Assembly: GCF_021168555.1 (NCBI RefSeq)
Contig: NZ_JAJOZS010000001.1
Span: forward strand, 543,161 to 607,160
Direction: 5' to 3'
DNA length: 64,000 bases
Source: Stenotrophomonas sp. MMGLT7
GTDB taxonomy: Bacteria; Pseudomonadota; Gammaproteobacteria; Xanthomonadales; Xanthomonadaceae
Of the stretch, positions 1-9,126 are shown piece after piece. Under the pieces are notes generated by a model, which was given only the letters and a program-made list of their open reading frames with translations, had not been told where the DNA came from and made no database searches. Numbering within the stretch: the first letter of the stretch is position 1; the number at the start of each line of letters is the position of its first letter. The position numbers and the translations under genes are program-made.

Positions 1-896
1 AGCAGCAGGCAGAACACGCCGATGCCCAGCGTCGGCATGATCGTCACCAGCGAGATCATGCCCAGGTAGCTCAGGCCCAGGTACAGCGCCACCATGGCCA
101 CGCTCACCGAGGCGAAGAATTCCAGCACGGTCGAGGACAGGAAGGCGATGCGCAGCACCCGCAGCGAGCCCTCGCGCACGCCTTCGGCGGCGCGCTCCAC
201 CCCTTCCAGCTCGGCCTCGCCGCGCCCGTACAGGCGCAGCAGGCCCAGTCCCTTCAGGCGATCGGCGAAATGCCCGCCCATGCGCGCCATCTCGCGCAAC
301 TGCCGGCGCCCGGCCGCCTCCGCGCCCCAGCCCACCAGCATCATGAACAGCGGCACCAGCGGCGCGGTCATGACGAAGATCACCGCCACCACCCAGTTCG
401 CCCAGGCCACCGCGACGATGATCAGCAACGGCACCACCATGATCTCGGTGCGCGCCGGCTGGTAGCCGGAGTAGTAGCCCTCCAGCGCATCGCCATGGGC
501 AAGCAGCAGCTCGCCCAGCTCGCCGGTACGCTGGCCGCGCAGCCACAGCGGCCCCTTGCCCAGCAGCTGCCGGTAGACCCGGCGGCGCAATTCCAGGCGC
601 GCGGCATCGGCGACGTCGCCGGCCGCCGACTGCCAGGCGGCGCCGAGCATGCTGCGCAGCACCATCACCGCGGCCAGCGCGACGAACGCGGCCACGCACT
701 GGTCCAGCGGGCGCCGCTCCACCAGCAAGGCCTGCACCAGCCAGGCGATCGCCGCCGCCTGCCCGATCAGCAGGGCGCCGGACAGCGCGATGGCCAGGCC
801 GGCCAGGCGTCGCCGGCCCGCCGCACGCCACCCCAGACCTGCAAGCCACTGCGCGCGTTGGCGTCGAAGTTCCGGCGTTTCCTCGGGCGGGCTCAA
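1..896 (-). CDS. cydD: CydD, cysteine/glutathione ABC exporter subunit for cytochrome bd assembly (partial)
   Basis: Only the N-terminal part is in the window; the frame stays open to base 1. The translated part is a run of hydrophobic segments matching the transmembrane half of CydD, including VVPLLIIVAVAWANW, RMGGHFADRLKGLGLLRLYG and FLSSTVLEFFASVSVAMVAL. The ATPase domain would lie beyond the window. In the known family CydDC exports cysteine and glutathione to the periplasm and is needed for heme insertion into cytochrome bd. No ATG fits the frame: a TGA lies 13 codons upstream, so the TTG at 896 is the best start and a nearby CTG is possible. The gene is divergent from cydA and shares the FNR-type box at 999-1012. 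Confidence 0.88.
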   Translation of the reverse strand, partial: MSPPEETPELRRQRAQWLAGLGWRAAGRRRLAGLAIALSGALLIGQAAAIAWLVQALLVERRPLDQCVAAFVALAAVMVLRSMLGAAWQSAAGDVADAARLELRRRVYRQLLGKGPLWLRGQRTGELGELLLAHGDALEGYYSGYQPARTEIMVVPLLIIVAVAWANWVVAVIFVMTAPLVPLFMMLVGWGAEAAGRRQLREMARMGGHFADRLKGLGLLRLYGRGEAELEGVERAAEGVREGSLRVLRIAFLSSTVLEFFASVSVAMVALYLGLSYLGMISLVTIMPTLGIGVFCLL

Positions 897-998
897 ATGC
901 AGGTTCCGATAGCGATGGGCGACGGCATCATCTTTTCATTTTCGACGGGCCATACGCGACCTATCGTCGCAGTATCGGCGGCAAAGGGGCGTTTACCA

Positions 999-1012
999 TT
1001 GATCTGGATCAA
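999..1012. promoter_or_regulatory. FNR/Anr-type operator between cydD and cydA
   Basis: The sequence TTGATCTGGATCAA matches the FNR/Anr consensus TTGATnnnnATCAA at all ten fixed positions. It lies 68 bases before the cydA ATG and about 100 bases before the cydD start, so one oxygen-responsive site could serve both divergent transcripts. That cytochrome bd is induced at low oxygen is established in related bacteria; activation rather than repression here is inferred. Confidence 0.8.
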
Positions 1013-1080
1013 GGCCGGGCGCAGCATCAGCGCCGATGATGCGCTCCACCCACCGTAGGCCTTAACCCAAGGTAACAGCC

Positions 1081-2679
1081 ATGATCGACTCGACAGTCGT
1101 TGAACTGTCGCGGCTGCAGTTCGCACTGACCGCGATGTACCACTTCCTCTTCGTCCCTCTTACCCTCGGGTTGTCCTTCCTGCTCGCCATCATGGAGAGC
1201 GTGTATGTGATGACCGGCAAGGATGTCTGGCGCCGCATGACCGTCTTCTGGGGCGTGCTGTTCGGCATCAACTTCGCCATGGGTGTCGGTACCGGCATCG
1301 TCATGGAGTTCCAGTTCGGCATGAACTGGTCGTACTACAGTCACTACGTCGGCGACATCTTCGGCGCGCCGCTGGCCATCGAGGGGCTGATGGCGTTCTT
1401 CCTGGAAGCGACCTTCATCGGCCTGTTCTTCTTCGGCTGGGGACGGCTGTCCAAGGTGCAGCACCTGACGGTGACCTGGCTGGTGGCCCTGGGCAGCAAC
1501 CTGTCGGCATTGTGGATCCTGATCGCCAACGGCTGGATGCAGTTCCCGGTGGGTGCGGTGTTCAACCCCGAAACCATGCGCATGGAGGTGGTCGACTTCG
1601 CCGCGGTGCTGCTCAACCCGGTGGCGCAGGCCAAGTTCGTGCATACCGTCAGCGCCGGCTACGTGACCGGCGCGGTGTTCGTGATGTCGATCAGCGCGTT
1701 CTACCTGCTGCGCGGCAAGAACCGCGACATCGCCCGCCGCTCGTTCGCGGTGGCGGCCGCGTTCGGCCTGCTGTCCTCGCTGTCGGTGGTGGTGCTGGGC
1801 GACGAGAGCGGCTACGCCGCCAGCGAGCACCAGAAGATGAAGCTGGCCGCGATCGAGGCGATGTGGGAGACCGAGCAGGCGCCTGCCGACTTCACCGCCT
1901 TCGGCATCCCCAACCAGGAGACCGGCAAGAACGACTACGCGATCAAGATCCCCTACCTGATGGGCCTGATCGCCACGCGCTCGCTGAACCAGCCGATCCC
2001 CGGCATCCTGGAGCTGGTGGACCGCGCCGAGCACCGCATCCGCGGCGGCCAGCTGGCCTACGGCGCGCTGCAGCGCCTGCGCGCCGACAAGCAGGACACC
2101 GAGGCACGCGAGGTGTTCGACCGCCACTGGCAGGACCTGGGCCATGCCCTGCTGCTCAAGCGCTACCGCGACGACGTCCTCAACGCCACCCCGGAGGAGA
2201 TCTCCAAGGCCGCGCTGGACACGGTGCCCCGTGTGCTGCCGCTGTTCTGGACCTTCCGCGTCATGGCCGGCCTGGGCTTCTACCTGATCGCCTTCTTCGC
2301 GGTGTCGTTCTACTTCTCCTGCAGGCACAACTTCGAGGACAAGCGCTGGTTCCTCAAGCTGGCGCTGTGGACGCTGCCGGCGCCGTGGATCGCCATCGAG
2401 TGCGGCTGGTTCGTGGCCGAGTACGGCCGCCAGCCGTGGGCGGTGGACGGCGTGCTGCCGACCTTCTACGCGGCCTCGGGCCTGGCCCTGCATGAGATCC
2501 TGCTGTCGCTGGCCGGCTTCGTGGCGATCTACACCACGCTGCTGATCATCGAGATCAAGCTGATGCTCAGGTCCATCCGCAAGGGCCCGGACGAACTGGC
2601 ACCGCCGCTGCCCTCGCAGCCACAGCCGCAGCTGCGCACTGCCCCCGTCAACGACGCACTGGCCGGCGGCCAGCCGTAA
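1081..2679 (+). CDS. cydA: Cytochrome bd ubiquinol oxidase subunit I
   Basis: 532 residues. CydA is the inner-membrane subunit that oxidises ubiquinol and carries hemes b558, b595 and d. The heme ligand candidates are present: His21 (MYHFLF), His188 (KFVHTVSAGY) and Met395 (TFRVMAG), each two residues after its E. coli counterpart. GWFVAEYGRQPW near the C-terminal third is diagnostic. A long loop after about residue 245 is consistent with the long-Q-loop (bd-I) type. The extreme C-terminus is a Pro/Gln-rich tail. The ATG at 1081 is kept because the protein begins in register with the family. cydB follows after 21 bases with its own ribosome binding site. Confidence 0.97.
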   Translation: MIDSTVVELSRLQFALTAMYHFLFVPLTLGLSFLLAIMESVYVMTGKDVWRRMTVFWGVLFGINFAMGVGTGIVMEFQFGMNWSYYSHYVGDIFGAPLAIEGLMAFFLEATFIGLFFFGWGRLSKVQHLTVTWLVALGSNLSALWILIANGWMQFPVGAVFNPETMRMEVVDFAAVLLNPVAQAKFVHTVSAGYVTGAVFVMSISAFYLLRGKNRDIARRSFAVAAAFGLLSSLSVVVLGDESGYAASEHQKMKLAAIEAMWETEQAPADFTAFGIPNQETGKNDYAIKIPYLMGLIATRSLNQPIPGILELVDRAEHRIRGGQLAYGALQRLRADKQDTEAREVFDRHWQDLGHALLLKRYRDDVLNATPEEISKAALDTVPRVLPLFWTFRVMAGLGFYLIAFFAVSFYFSCRHNFEDKRWFLKLALWTLPAPWIAIECGWFVAEYGRQPWAVDGVLPTFYAASGLALHEILLSLAGFVAIYTTLLIIEIKLMLRSIRKGPDELAPPLPSQPQPQLRTAPVNDALAGGQP

Positions 2680-2700
2680 CCGGCCGCCAGGAGAACCAAC

Positions 2701-3852
2701 ATGGACTTCATTCTGCTCGACTACACCACGCTGCGCGTGATCTGGTGGCTGCTGCTCGGCGTACTGCTGATCGGTTTCGCCGTGATGGACGGCTTCGACC
2801 TCGGCGTCGGCACCCTGCTGCCGTTCGTGGCCAGGAACGACGAGGAACGCCGGCTGGTGGTCAACACCATCGGCCCGGTATGGGAAGGCAACCAGGTGTG
2901 GCTGATCCTGGGCGGCGGCGCGATCTTCGCCGCCTGGCCGCCGCTGTACGCGGTGAGCTTCTCCGGGTTCTACCTGGCGATGTTCGTGATCCTGTTCGCG
3001 CTGATCCTGCGGCCGGTCGGCTTCAAGTACCGCGGCAAGCTGACCAGCCCGCGCTGGCGCAACAACTGGGACTGGGCGCTGTTCGTCGGCGGCTTCATCC
3101 CGGCGCTGATCATGGGCGTGGCGGTGGGCAACGTGGTGCTGGGCGTGCCGTTCCACTTCGACGACAGCATGCGCATCTTCTACACCGGCAACTTCTTCGG
3201 GCTGCTGATGCCGTTCGCGCTGCTGGCCGGCCTGCTCAGCGTGGCCATGCTGGTGGCCCACGGCGCGGCGATGCTGGTGATCAAGCTCGACGGCCCGGTG
3301 GCCGACCGCGCCGCCCGCTACGGCAGCATCTCGGCGATCGTGGCGGTGGTGCTGTTCGCACTGGGCGGGGTGTGGGTGGCGCTGGGCCTGCCCGGCTACG
3401 AGGTCACCTCCATGGCGGCGACCGATGCCGAAACCAACCCGCTGCTGAAGACGGCGCAGATCGGTGCGGCCGGGGGCTGGCTGCACAACTACCAGACCAT
3501 GCCGCTGACCATCCTGGCACCGGTCGTCGGCGTGCTCGGCCTGCTGCTCAGCGCGGTGCTGCTGGTCAAGCGCCGCGGCGGACTGGCGTTCATCTGCTCG
3601 GGCCTGGCCATCGCCGGCATCATCTTCACCGTCGGCTTCGCGATCTTCCCGTTCCTGCTGCCCTCCTCCAGCCAGCCGGGCTCCAGCCTGACCCTGTGGG
3701 ATGCCTCCAGCAGCCACCTGACGCTGTGGATCATGCTGCTGTGCACGATCGTCTTCCTGCCGATCATCCTGGCCTACACCACGTGGGTGTTCCGCGTGCT
3801 CAAGGGCAAGGTCACCGCCGGCGAGATGGGCGAAAACCCCAACGCCTACTGA
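2701..3852 (+). CDS. cydB: Cytochrome bd ubiquinol oxidase subunit II
   Basis: 383 residues, the usual CydB length. The start is typical ([28 protein letters not shown]), with the conserved [11 protein letters not shown] and [20 protein letters not shown] segments. About eight hydrophobic helices are visible, ending in [18 protein letters not shown]. It partners CydA in the inner-membrane oxidase. CAGGAGAAC lies just before the ATG. The gene is co-directional with cydA and is followed, after a small hairpin, by cydX. Confidence 0.97.
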   Translation: MDFILLDYTTLRVIWWLLLGVLLIGFAVMDGFDLGVGTLLPFVARNDEERRLVVNTIGPVWEGNQVWLILGGGAIFAAWPPLYAVSFSGFYLAMFVILFALILRPVGFKYRGKLTSPRWRNNWDWALFVGGFIPALIMGVAVGNVVLGVPFHFDDSMRIFYTGNFFGLLMPFALLAGLLSVAMLVAHGAAMLVIKLDGPVADRAARYGSISAIVAVVLFALGGVWVALGLPGYEVTSMAATDAETNPLLKTAQIGAAGGWLHNYQTMPLTILAPVVGVLGLLLSAVLLVKRRGGLAFICSGLAIAGIIFTVGFAIFPFLLPSSSQPGSSLTLWDASSSHLTLWIMLLCTIVFLPIILAYTTWVFRVLKGKVTAGEMGENPNAY

Positions 3853-3877
3853 TCGTCATTCTGATCGTCATTCGAAT

Positions 3878-3897
3878 CCCGCGCATGGATGCGCGGG
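3878..3897. repeat. Nine-base-stem hairpin between cydB and cydX
   Basis: CCCGCGCAT and ATGCGCGGG pair around a GG loop. No T-run follows on the plus strand, so it is a poor terminator. It may stabilise the cydAB part of the mRNA or be a scattered short palindrome. Just before it, the bases GATCGTCATTC occur twice in tandem (3852-3875). Confidence 0.5.
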
Positions 3898-3939
3898 CTC
3901 CTGCAGACGGAGCTGCATACAGATCAAAGGAGATTGACC

Positions 3940-4047
3940 ATGTGGTACTTCGCCTGGATTCTGGGTACCGGCCTGGCCTCGCTGGCCGCGATCCTCAACG
4001 GCATGTGGTTCGAGGCGCGCGAACAGAACGCCCGCTACCCGGACTGA
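3940..4047 (+). CDS. cydX: CydX, small subunit of cytochrome bd oxidase
   Basis: A 35-residue protein beginning MWYFAWILGTGLA and continuing through ILNGMWFEA to a short charged tail ending RYPD. This is the CydX/YbgT pattern of one transmembrane helix with MWYFxWILG and a W-x-E near the membrane exit. AAGGAG sits 9 bases before the ATG. The position, 87 bases after cydB, matches cydABX operons in other proteobacteria. CydX stabilises the oxidase and its hemes. It is easily missed because of its size. Confidence 0.93.
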   Translation: MWYFAWILGTGLASLAAILNGMWFEAREQNARYPD

Positions 4048-4107
4048 AATTTTTCTCGTCTGGAACTTGCCGACGCATGATCGACCCCGTATCATGTGCG
4101 GCTCCTT

Positions 4108-4184
<77 letters not shown>

Positions 4185-4206
4185 ACAGATTCAACGATTT
4201 ACGAAG

Positions 4207-4230
4207 AAGCCGGCCTTGCGCCGGCTTTTT
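4207..4230 (+). terminator. Rho-independent terminator after tRNA-Pro
   Basis: AAGCCGGC, a five-base loop and GCCGGCTT form an eight-base-pair stem followed by TTT. The position just after the tRNA suggests it ends that transcript. Confidence 0.75.
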
Positions 4231-4392
4231 CGTTGCCGCACGGCGGCGATCGGATGCACGCCCCTCCTGCCGGCGCGCCGGTGCGTGCCCGCCCGGCCGT
4301 CGCCGCTGCCCCGGCCGCGACGCCAGCCCGGGATCGCGGCGATGGCTCCTCCCCTTCGCCAATGTGTCCCCGGTGCATCCCGGCGGACTGGC

Positions 4393-6018
4393 TCAGCCAG
4401 CGGCTGCGGAAACCACGGGGGCAAGGCCGAACACACGGCACAGGAACGCGGCGCCATCGTCCAGCGCCTGCCGGGCGATGGACGACACCGACACCGCCTC
4501 GATGAAGCTGTGCGGCGCGCCGCGGTACAGCTTCACATCGACGCTCACGCCGGATGCGAGCAGCTTGCCGGCCATCGCCATGTTCTGCTCGCTCAGCACA
4601 TCGCACTCGCCGACGCCGATGAAGTACGGGGGCAGCCCTTCCAGTTCCGCAAGCAGGCCGTGGACATAGGGATCGTCGCGATCGGCGGGCCGGGAGAGGT
4701 AGTGGTTCCAGAACGCATCGACCTCGCCGGCGGTCAGCATGTCCTGGTCGGTGCCGTAGCGGCGGCGCGAATGCGGCGAGCAGTCGGGCGCGAAGCCGGC
4801 GTAGTAGCTCAGGACGGCGCCGACGCGGTGCCCCTCGCCAAGGTCGCGCAGCTTCAGTACGGCGCCCGTGCTCAGGTTGCCGCCGGCCGAGTCGCCGCCG
4901 AGCGCCAGCCGGCCCGCGTCGAGCCCGTGCGCCGCACCGTGCCGCTGCAGCCAGCGGACCACGTCGACCACCTGTTCCAGTGCCACCGGGTAGCGCGCCT
5001 CGGGCGACAGCGCATAGTCGATGCCGACCACGGCGACACCGGCACGCGCCGCCAGCTCGCGCATCACGCGGTCGTGGGTGTCCAGGCTGAACATCGCCCA
5101 GCCCCCGCCATGCAGGTAGCCAAGCGTCGGCTTGGAGGTGCCGGGCGCGGGATCGTGGATGCGCAGGCGAACCGGTCCGTGGCGGGTATCGGCAAGGATT
5201 TCCGCGCTGCGCGCGATCGCCGGGCCGCCTTCGCGCCAGGGGCGGCGCACCTGTTCCACGATCTCGCGGCGGGCCGGCCAGTCCAGCGTGCGGCCCGCGG
5301 TGATCCGCCGGCCTTCGGCGATCACGCTGTCGATGAAGCCGGCGATTTCCGGATCGATCGGCCTGGCACGCGGCGCGATGGCCGCGATGGCGTCGGCACC
5401 GCGGCCTCCGTCGAATCGACGCATCCACGCGGCCAGGCCATGGTGTCCCGTGCTCCAGAGCCCGCGCAGGATGTCGTCGAACACGTCGTCGCGCTCGTCC
5501 TGGCCCAGCTTGAAGGTGGCACGGACGCTGCGGACGTGCGCATGGAAACCGACGATGCCCTGGCGCAACGCGAAGTAGCGCTCCCCCATCTCCTCGATCC
5601 GCCATGCGCCGGGACGCCCCTGCTCCATGTCGCCGACCAGGCCGCGCAGCAGCCGTTCGGCATCCCCTTGCGAATCGCGCAGTTCGATGTCCACCTCGAA
5701 CACGGCCGCGGCGTAGTTCCAGGTCGGCGCGCGGCTGCGATCGCCGAACCAGGACGGCGAGACGTAGCCGTGCGGGCCGATCAGCAGCACGCTGGCGCGC
5801 GGATGTTCGGCGAACGCCGGCCAGTGCGGGTTGCTGCGGGCGAAGTGCCCGAGCAGGCGCAGCGGGCGCCCATCCGGGTCGCACTCGAGCTGGACCGGCA
5901 GCGGCGTGGCCGACAGCGCGCCGGCCGGGCCGGAGACGATCCAGGCGAGCGGCTGTTCCGCGACGAGGTCGGCGACGTCACGCGGGGAAAGCGGCTGGAA
6001 CGGGGAAGGATGGGACAT
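4393..6018 (-). CDS. Fusion of a PaiB-like FMN-binding domain with an HSL-family esterase
   Basis: 541 residues from the ATG at 6018. Residues 1-200 resemble PaiB-type FMN-binding split-barrel proteins: an opening DVADLVAEQPLAWIV, then ARSNPHWPAF and VSPSWFGDR...PTWNYAA, the PaiB hallmark. From about residue 225 an alpha/beta hydrolase of the hormone-sensitive-lipase class follows, with oxyanion motif HGGGW (His303) and nucleophile GDSAGG (Ser377). A late GAPHSF supplies the likely catalytic His, and IGVGECDVL the acid region. No signal peptide is seen, so it is probably cytoplasmic. It is divergent from an M20 deacetylase and MFS gene, suggesting a shared pathway. The substrate is unknown. 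Carrying both domains in one chain is unusual. The frame extends upstream of the ATG but only as low-complexity translation. Confidence 0.8.
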   Translation of the reverse strand: MSHPSPFQPLSPRDVADLVAEQPLAWIVSGPAGALSATPLPVQLECDPDGRPLRLLGHFARSNPHWPAFAEHPRASVLLIGPHGYVSPSWFGDRSRAPTWNYAAAVFEVDIELRDSQGDAERLLRGLVGDMEQGRPGAWRIEEMGERYFALRQGIVGFHAHVRSVRATFKLGQDERDDVFDDILRGLWSTGHHGLAAWMRRFDGGRGADAIAAIAPRARPIDPEIAGFIDSVIAEGRRITAGRTLDWPARREIVEQVRRPWREGGPAIARSAEILADTRHGPVRLRIHDPAPGTSKPTLGYLHGGGWAMFSLDTHDRVMRELAARAGVAVVGIDYALSPEARYPVALEQVVDVVRWLQRHGAAHGLDAGRLALGGDSAGGNLSTGAVLKLRDLGEGHRVGAVLSYYAGFAPDCSPHSRRRYGTDQDMLTAGEVDAFWNHYLSRPADRDDPYVHGLLAELEGLPPYFIGVGECDVLSEQNMAMAGKLLASGVSVDVKLYRGAPHSFIEAVSVSSIARQALDDGAAFLCRVFGLAPVVSAAAG

Positions 6019-6331
6019 GATCCGGATGCATTGGGAAGAAGGCGACGAAGCTCGGACGACGGGCGAGGCCACGCCATGGGCTGGCCAGCGCGGTCGATCG
6101 GGCATCGCGGCCCCATGCTGTCCACGCCCCAGGCCGGCCGCTTCGCCATCCCGCTCCCCGACTGTGCCGAACGGGCCCGTCCGCCCTGGCCACGCGTCCG
6201 TGCGCGGCGCCTGGGCCGCCGCTGCCGCGCCCGGAGCGGGCATGTTTCGGCTAAGCCGGCGTCCCGATCGGCATGTCCATCGCGGCGGCGCGCGGCTAGG
6301 CTCGGGGAACTCCCCAGCGACAGGACGGACC
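6019..6331. other. Divergent intergenic region, no gene seen
   Basis: This 313-base stretch separates the divergent esterase fusion and M20 genes and must hold both promoters. I see no convincing -35/-10 pair, palindrome or small gene. Confidence 0.5.
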
Positions 6332-7504
6332 TTGGCCACCATCGACTCCGCCGCCTCCCCCAGCGCGCGCGAATGGCTCGCGCGGCTGGTCGCCTTCGAC
6401 ACCACGTCGCGCCATTCCAACCTCGCCCTGGTCGAGGCGGTCGAGGCATGGCTCGATGCGCTGGGCGTGCGCTCGATGCGGGTCGCGGACGCGGCGGGCG
6501 GGAAGGCGAACCTGTTGTTCTCCATCGGTCCCGAGGTCGCCGGCGGCGTGGTGCTGTCCGGGCACACCGACGTCGTGCCGGTCGACGGGCAGGCCTGGAG
6601 CACCGACCCCTGGACGCTGCACGAGCGCGACGGCCGGCTGCACGGCCGCGGCACGGCGGACATGAAGGGCTTCCTCGCCGCCGGCCTGTCGCGGGTGCCG
6701 GCGATGCTCGCCGCCGGGCTCCGACGGCCGGTCCATTTCGCGCTGTCCTACGACGAGGAAGTGGGCCTGCTCGGCGCGCCGTCGCTGATCGAGGCGCTCC
6801 TGGCCAAGGTACCGCGGCCGGCCCTGGCGATCGTCGGCGAACCGACCGGCATGCGGATCGTGGACCGCCACAAGGGCATCATGGGCCTGCGCACCACCGT
6901 GCTCGGCCACGAGGCGCATTCGAGCCAGACCCATCTCGGGGTCAGCGCGAACATCGTGGCAACGCGGCTGATGGGACGGATCGTCGAGATCGCCGACCGC
7001 CTGGCCGCGGCCCCGGCGGCCGCGACCGGCTTCGAGCCGCCGCATGCCACGGTCACGATCGGCCTGGTCCACGGCGGCACCGCGCCGAACATCCTCGCCC
7101 GGGAGTGCTCCTTCGTCTGGGACATCCGCTCGGCATCGCCCGGCGAAGCGCGCGCGGTGTACGACGAGGTGGACGCCTACGCCCGGCAACTGCAATCGGC
7201 GATCCGCGCGCGCTTCCCGGACTGCGGCATCGCCACCGAGATCCTGTCCGACGTGCCGCCGCTGACCGGGGCCGGCAACGCACCCGCGCTGGAGCTGGTG
7301 TCGCGACTGGCCGGCACGACCGAGCGCGAGGTCGCCGCCTATGTCGCCGAGGCGGGGTTGTTCGAACGCGCCGGACTGCCGACCGTGATCTGCGGCCCGG
7401 GCCGGATCGCCCAGGCCCACCAGCCGGACGAATACATCGAGACCCGCCAGCTCGAAGCGGCCGAAGCGTTCATGGACCGCCTGGTCGAGGAACTGCGCAC
7501 GTGA
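6332..7504 (+). CDS. M20-family metallo-deacetylase/carboxypeptidase (ArgE-like)
   Basis: 390 residues. Metal-binding motifs of the M20 family are in order: SGHTDVVPVDG, then GRGTADMKGF, then SYDEEVGLLG with the catalytic Glu. A dimerisation domain follows (KGIMGLRTTVLGHEAHSS) and a late His region (GPGRIAQAHQPDEYI). ArgE-type enzymes remove acyl groups from amino-acid nitrogens. A separate argE' lies in the arginine cluster, so this copy probably acts on another N-acyl amino acid or small peptide. The start is TTG at 6332, preceded by AGGA, because no ATG fits near the family N-terminus. It overlaps the MFS gene by 4 bases, indicating coupled translation. Confidence 0.85.
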   Translation: MATIDSAASPSAREWLARLVAFDTTSRHSNLALVEAVEAWLDALGVRSMRVADAAGGKANLLFSIGPEVAGGVVLSGHTDVVPVDGQAWSTDPWTLHERDGRLHGRGTADMKGFLAAGLSRVPAMLAAGLRRPVHFALSYDEEVGLLGAPSLIEALLAKVPRPALAIVGEPTGMRIVDRHKGIMGLRTTVLGHEAHSSQTHLGVSANIVATRLMGRIVEIADRLAAAPAAATGFEPPHATVTIGLVHGGTAPNILARECSFVWDIRSASPGEARAVYDEVDAYARQLQSAIRARFPDCGIATEILSDVPPLTGAGNAPALELVSRLAGTTEREVAAYVAEAGLFERAGLPTVICGPGRIAQAHQPDEYIETRQLEAAEAFMDRLVEELRT

Positions 7505-8805
7505 GCGCCGACAGCACCGGCCGCTTCGTCGGCGGCCGCAACTGGACCCTCGGCGTCCTCACCTCGATCTACCTGGTGAACTTCATCGATCGCCAGGTCA
7601 TGGCGATCCTGCTGCCGCAGGTGAAGGCGGAGTTCGACCTGTCGGACACCTTCCTCGGCCTGCTGGTGGGCCCGACGTTCGCCTTCTTCTACGCGACGAT
7701 GGGCCTGCCGCTGGCGTTGCTGGCCGACCGGGTCAACCGCCGCCGGCTGATCGCGGCCTCGCTGGCGCTGTTCTCGGCGATGACGATCGCCTGCGGCCTG
7801 GTGGCCCAGTTCTGGCAACTGGCGGTGGCCCGCATCCTGACCGGGGTGGGCGAAGCCGGCACCGGTCCGGCCTCGCAGACCATGATCACCGACCTGTATC
7901 CACCGCAACGGCGCGGACGGGCACAGGCCATCTACGCCACCGGCGCCAACCTCGGCGTGCTCGTCGCGTTCGCTGCCGGCGGCGCGATCGCCCAGGCCTG
8001 GGGCTGGCGCGTGGCCTTCATCGTCGCCGGCCTGCCCGGCCTGGCGCTGACCGTGGTGCTGCTGGCGACGGTGCGCGACCCGCCGCGCGGCGGCAACGAT
8101 GGCGCCGCGCCGCACTCGGACGCGCCCGCCCTCGCCACGGTGATGCGGCAGCTGTGGCGCAGCCGCGCATTCCGCTACACCGCGCTCGGCGCATGTTCGA
8201 CCTGCTTCACCGCCTACGCGCTGGGGAGCTTCTTCCCGCTGTTCCTCGCCCGCAGCCATGGCATGTCCACCAGCGGCATCGGCATCGCCATGGCCCTGAT
8301 CATGGGCGTATGCGGCGGCCTGGCGACCTATGCCGCGGGCCACTTCGCCGACCGCCTCGGGCGCAACGACCAACGCTGGTATTCCTACGTGCCGGCGATC
8401 GCGGCCCTGGCGCCGCTGCCGCTGGCGCCGCTGTGCTTCCTCGCGAACGACACCGGCATCGCACTGGCGGCCGCGGTGGTGCCGCTGTCGCTGACCGCCG
8501 CTTTCATCGGCCCGACGATCACCATCGTCCAGCGGCTGGTGCCGTTGCGCAGCCGTGCGACCGCGGTCGCGACCCTGATCCTGATCGACAACATCGTCGG
8601 CCTCGGCCTGGGCCCGCAATTCGTCGGCATGGCCAGCGACCTGTGGAGGCCGGCGCTGGGCGAGGACTCGCTGCGCTACGCCATGCTCGCGGCGATGGCC
8701 GGTTCGGTCGTGTCGGTGTTCGGCTTCGCCATGGCGGCACGGCATCTGCGCGGCGACATCGCCGCGTGCGAGGCCGGTGCGCGGCCGCCGGCATCGAATG
8801 GATAA
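7501..8805 (+). CDS. MFS transporter, Spinster-like
   Basis: 434 residues with about 12 hydrophobic helices. NFIDRQVMAILLPQVKAEFDLSD at the first helix and the loop LADRVNRRRL are typical of spinster-related MFS proteins in proteobacteria. The GTG at 7501 overlaps the stop of the M20 gene (GTGA), so the two are co-translated. It lies in the inner membrane. Together with the M20 enzyme it suggests import of a hydrolysable substrate or export of a product. Substrate and direction cannot be read from the sequence. Confidence 0.85.
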   Translation: MSADSTGRFVGGRNWTLGVLTSIYLVNFIDRQVMAILLPQVKAEFDLSDTFLGLLVGPTFAFFYATMGLPLALLADRVNRRRLIAASLALFSAMTIACGLVAQFWQLAVARILTGVGEAGTGPASQTMITDLYPPQRRGRAQAIYATGANLGVLVAFAAGGAIAQAWGWRVAFIVAGLPGLALTVVLLATVRDPPRGGNDGAAPHSDAPALATVMRQLWRSRAFRYTALGACSTCFTAYALGSFFPLFLARSHGMSTSGIGIAMALIMGVCGGLATYAAGHFADRLGRNDQRWYSYVPAIAALAPLPLAPLCFLANDTGIALAAAVVPLSLTAAFIGPTITIVQRLVPLRSRATAVATLILIDNIVGLGLGPQFVGMASDLWRPALGEDSLRYAMLAAMAGSVVSVFGFAMAARHLRGDIAACEAGARPPASNG

Positions 8806-9126
8806 GGACCCACTCCGATCCGCTAAGCAAGCCCGCGCCGGCTGCGTCAAGTTCATCGTCAAGCAGGCAGGCGCGCACTCGCCGTCCGGGATGCCCGGGA
8901 ACGCGAGGATCACACGGACCCGCCTGCCCGCTCGAACGTGACAGCCGCGGCCTCCCCCGCGCGCCCGGCGTCGTCCGCCGCCATGCGGGGCCGCCAGCGG
9001 TGCCGGCCCGGGACAGCACCAGGGACGGAGCCGCGGTGCCGGCCCGCGTCCGCAGCCGGCCTGGTTCCGCCTCGCCCAGCTTCGCCCTTCCTGCAACGCC
9101 CGCCAGCCATTCGCCCCAGGAATCCC
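8806..9126. other. Intergenic region before the TonB receptor
   Basis: 321 bases without a supportable gene. The receptor frame is open through much of it, but the translation upstream of 9127 is Ala/Arg/Pro-rich and lies ahead of a clear signal peptide, so it is read as non-coding leader. No Fur-like box is recognisable. Confidence 0.5.

Noticed and set aside
8938..9126. Longer N-terminus for the siderophore receptor
   Set aside because: The added residues are Pro/Arg/Ala-rich and would hide the clear signal peptide that begins at 9127.
8806..9126. Fur box before the siderophore receptor
   Set aside because: No GATAATGATAATCATTATC-like run was seen; iron control may be indirect or absent.
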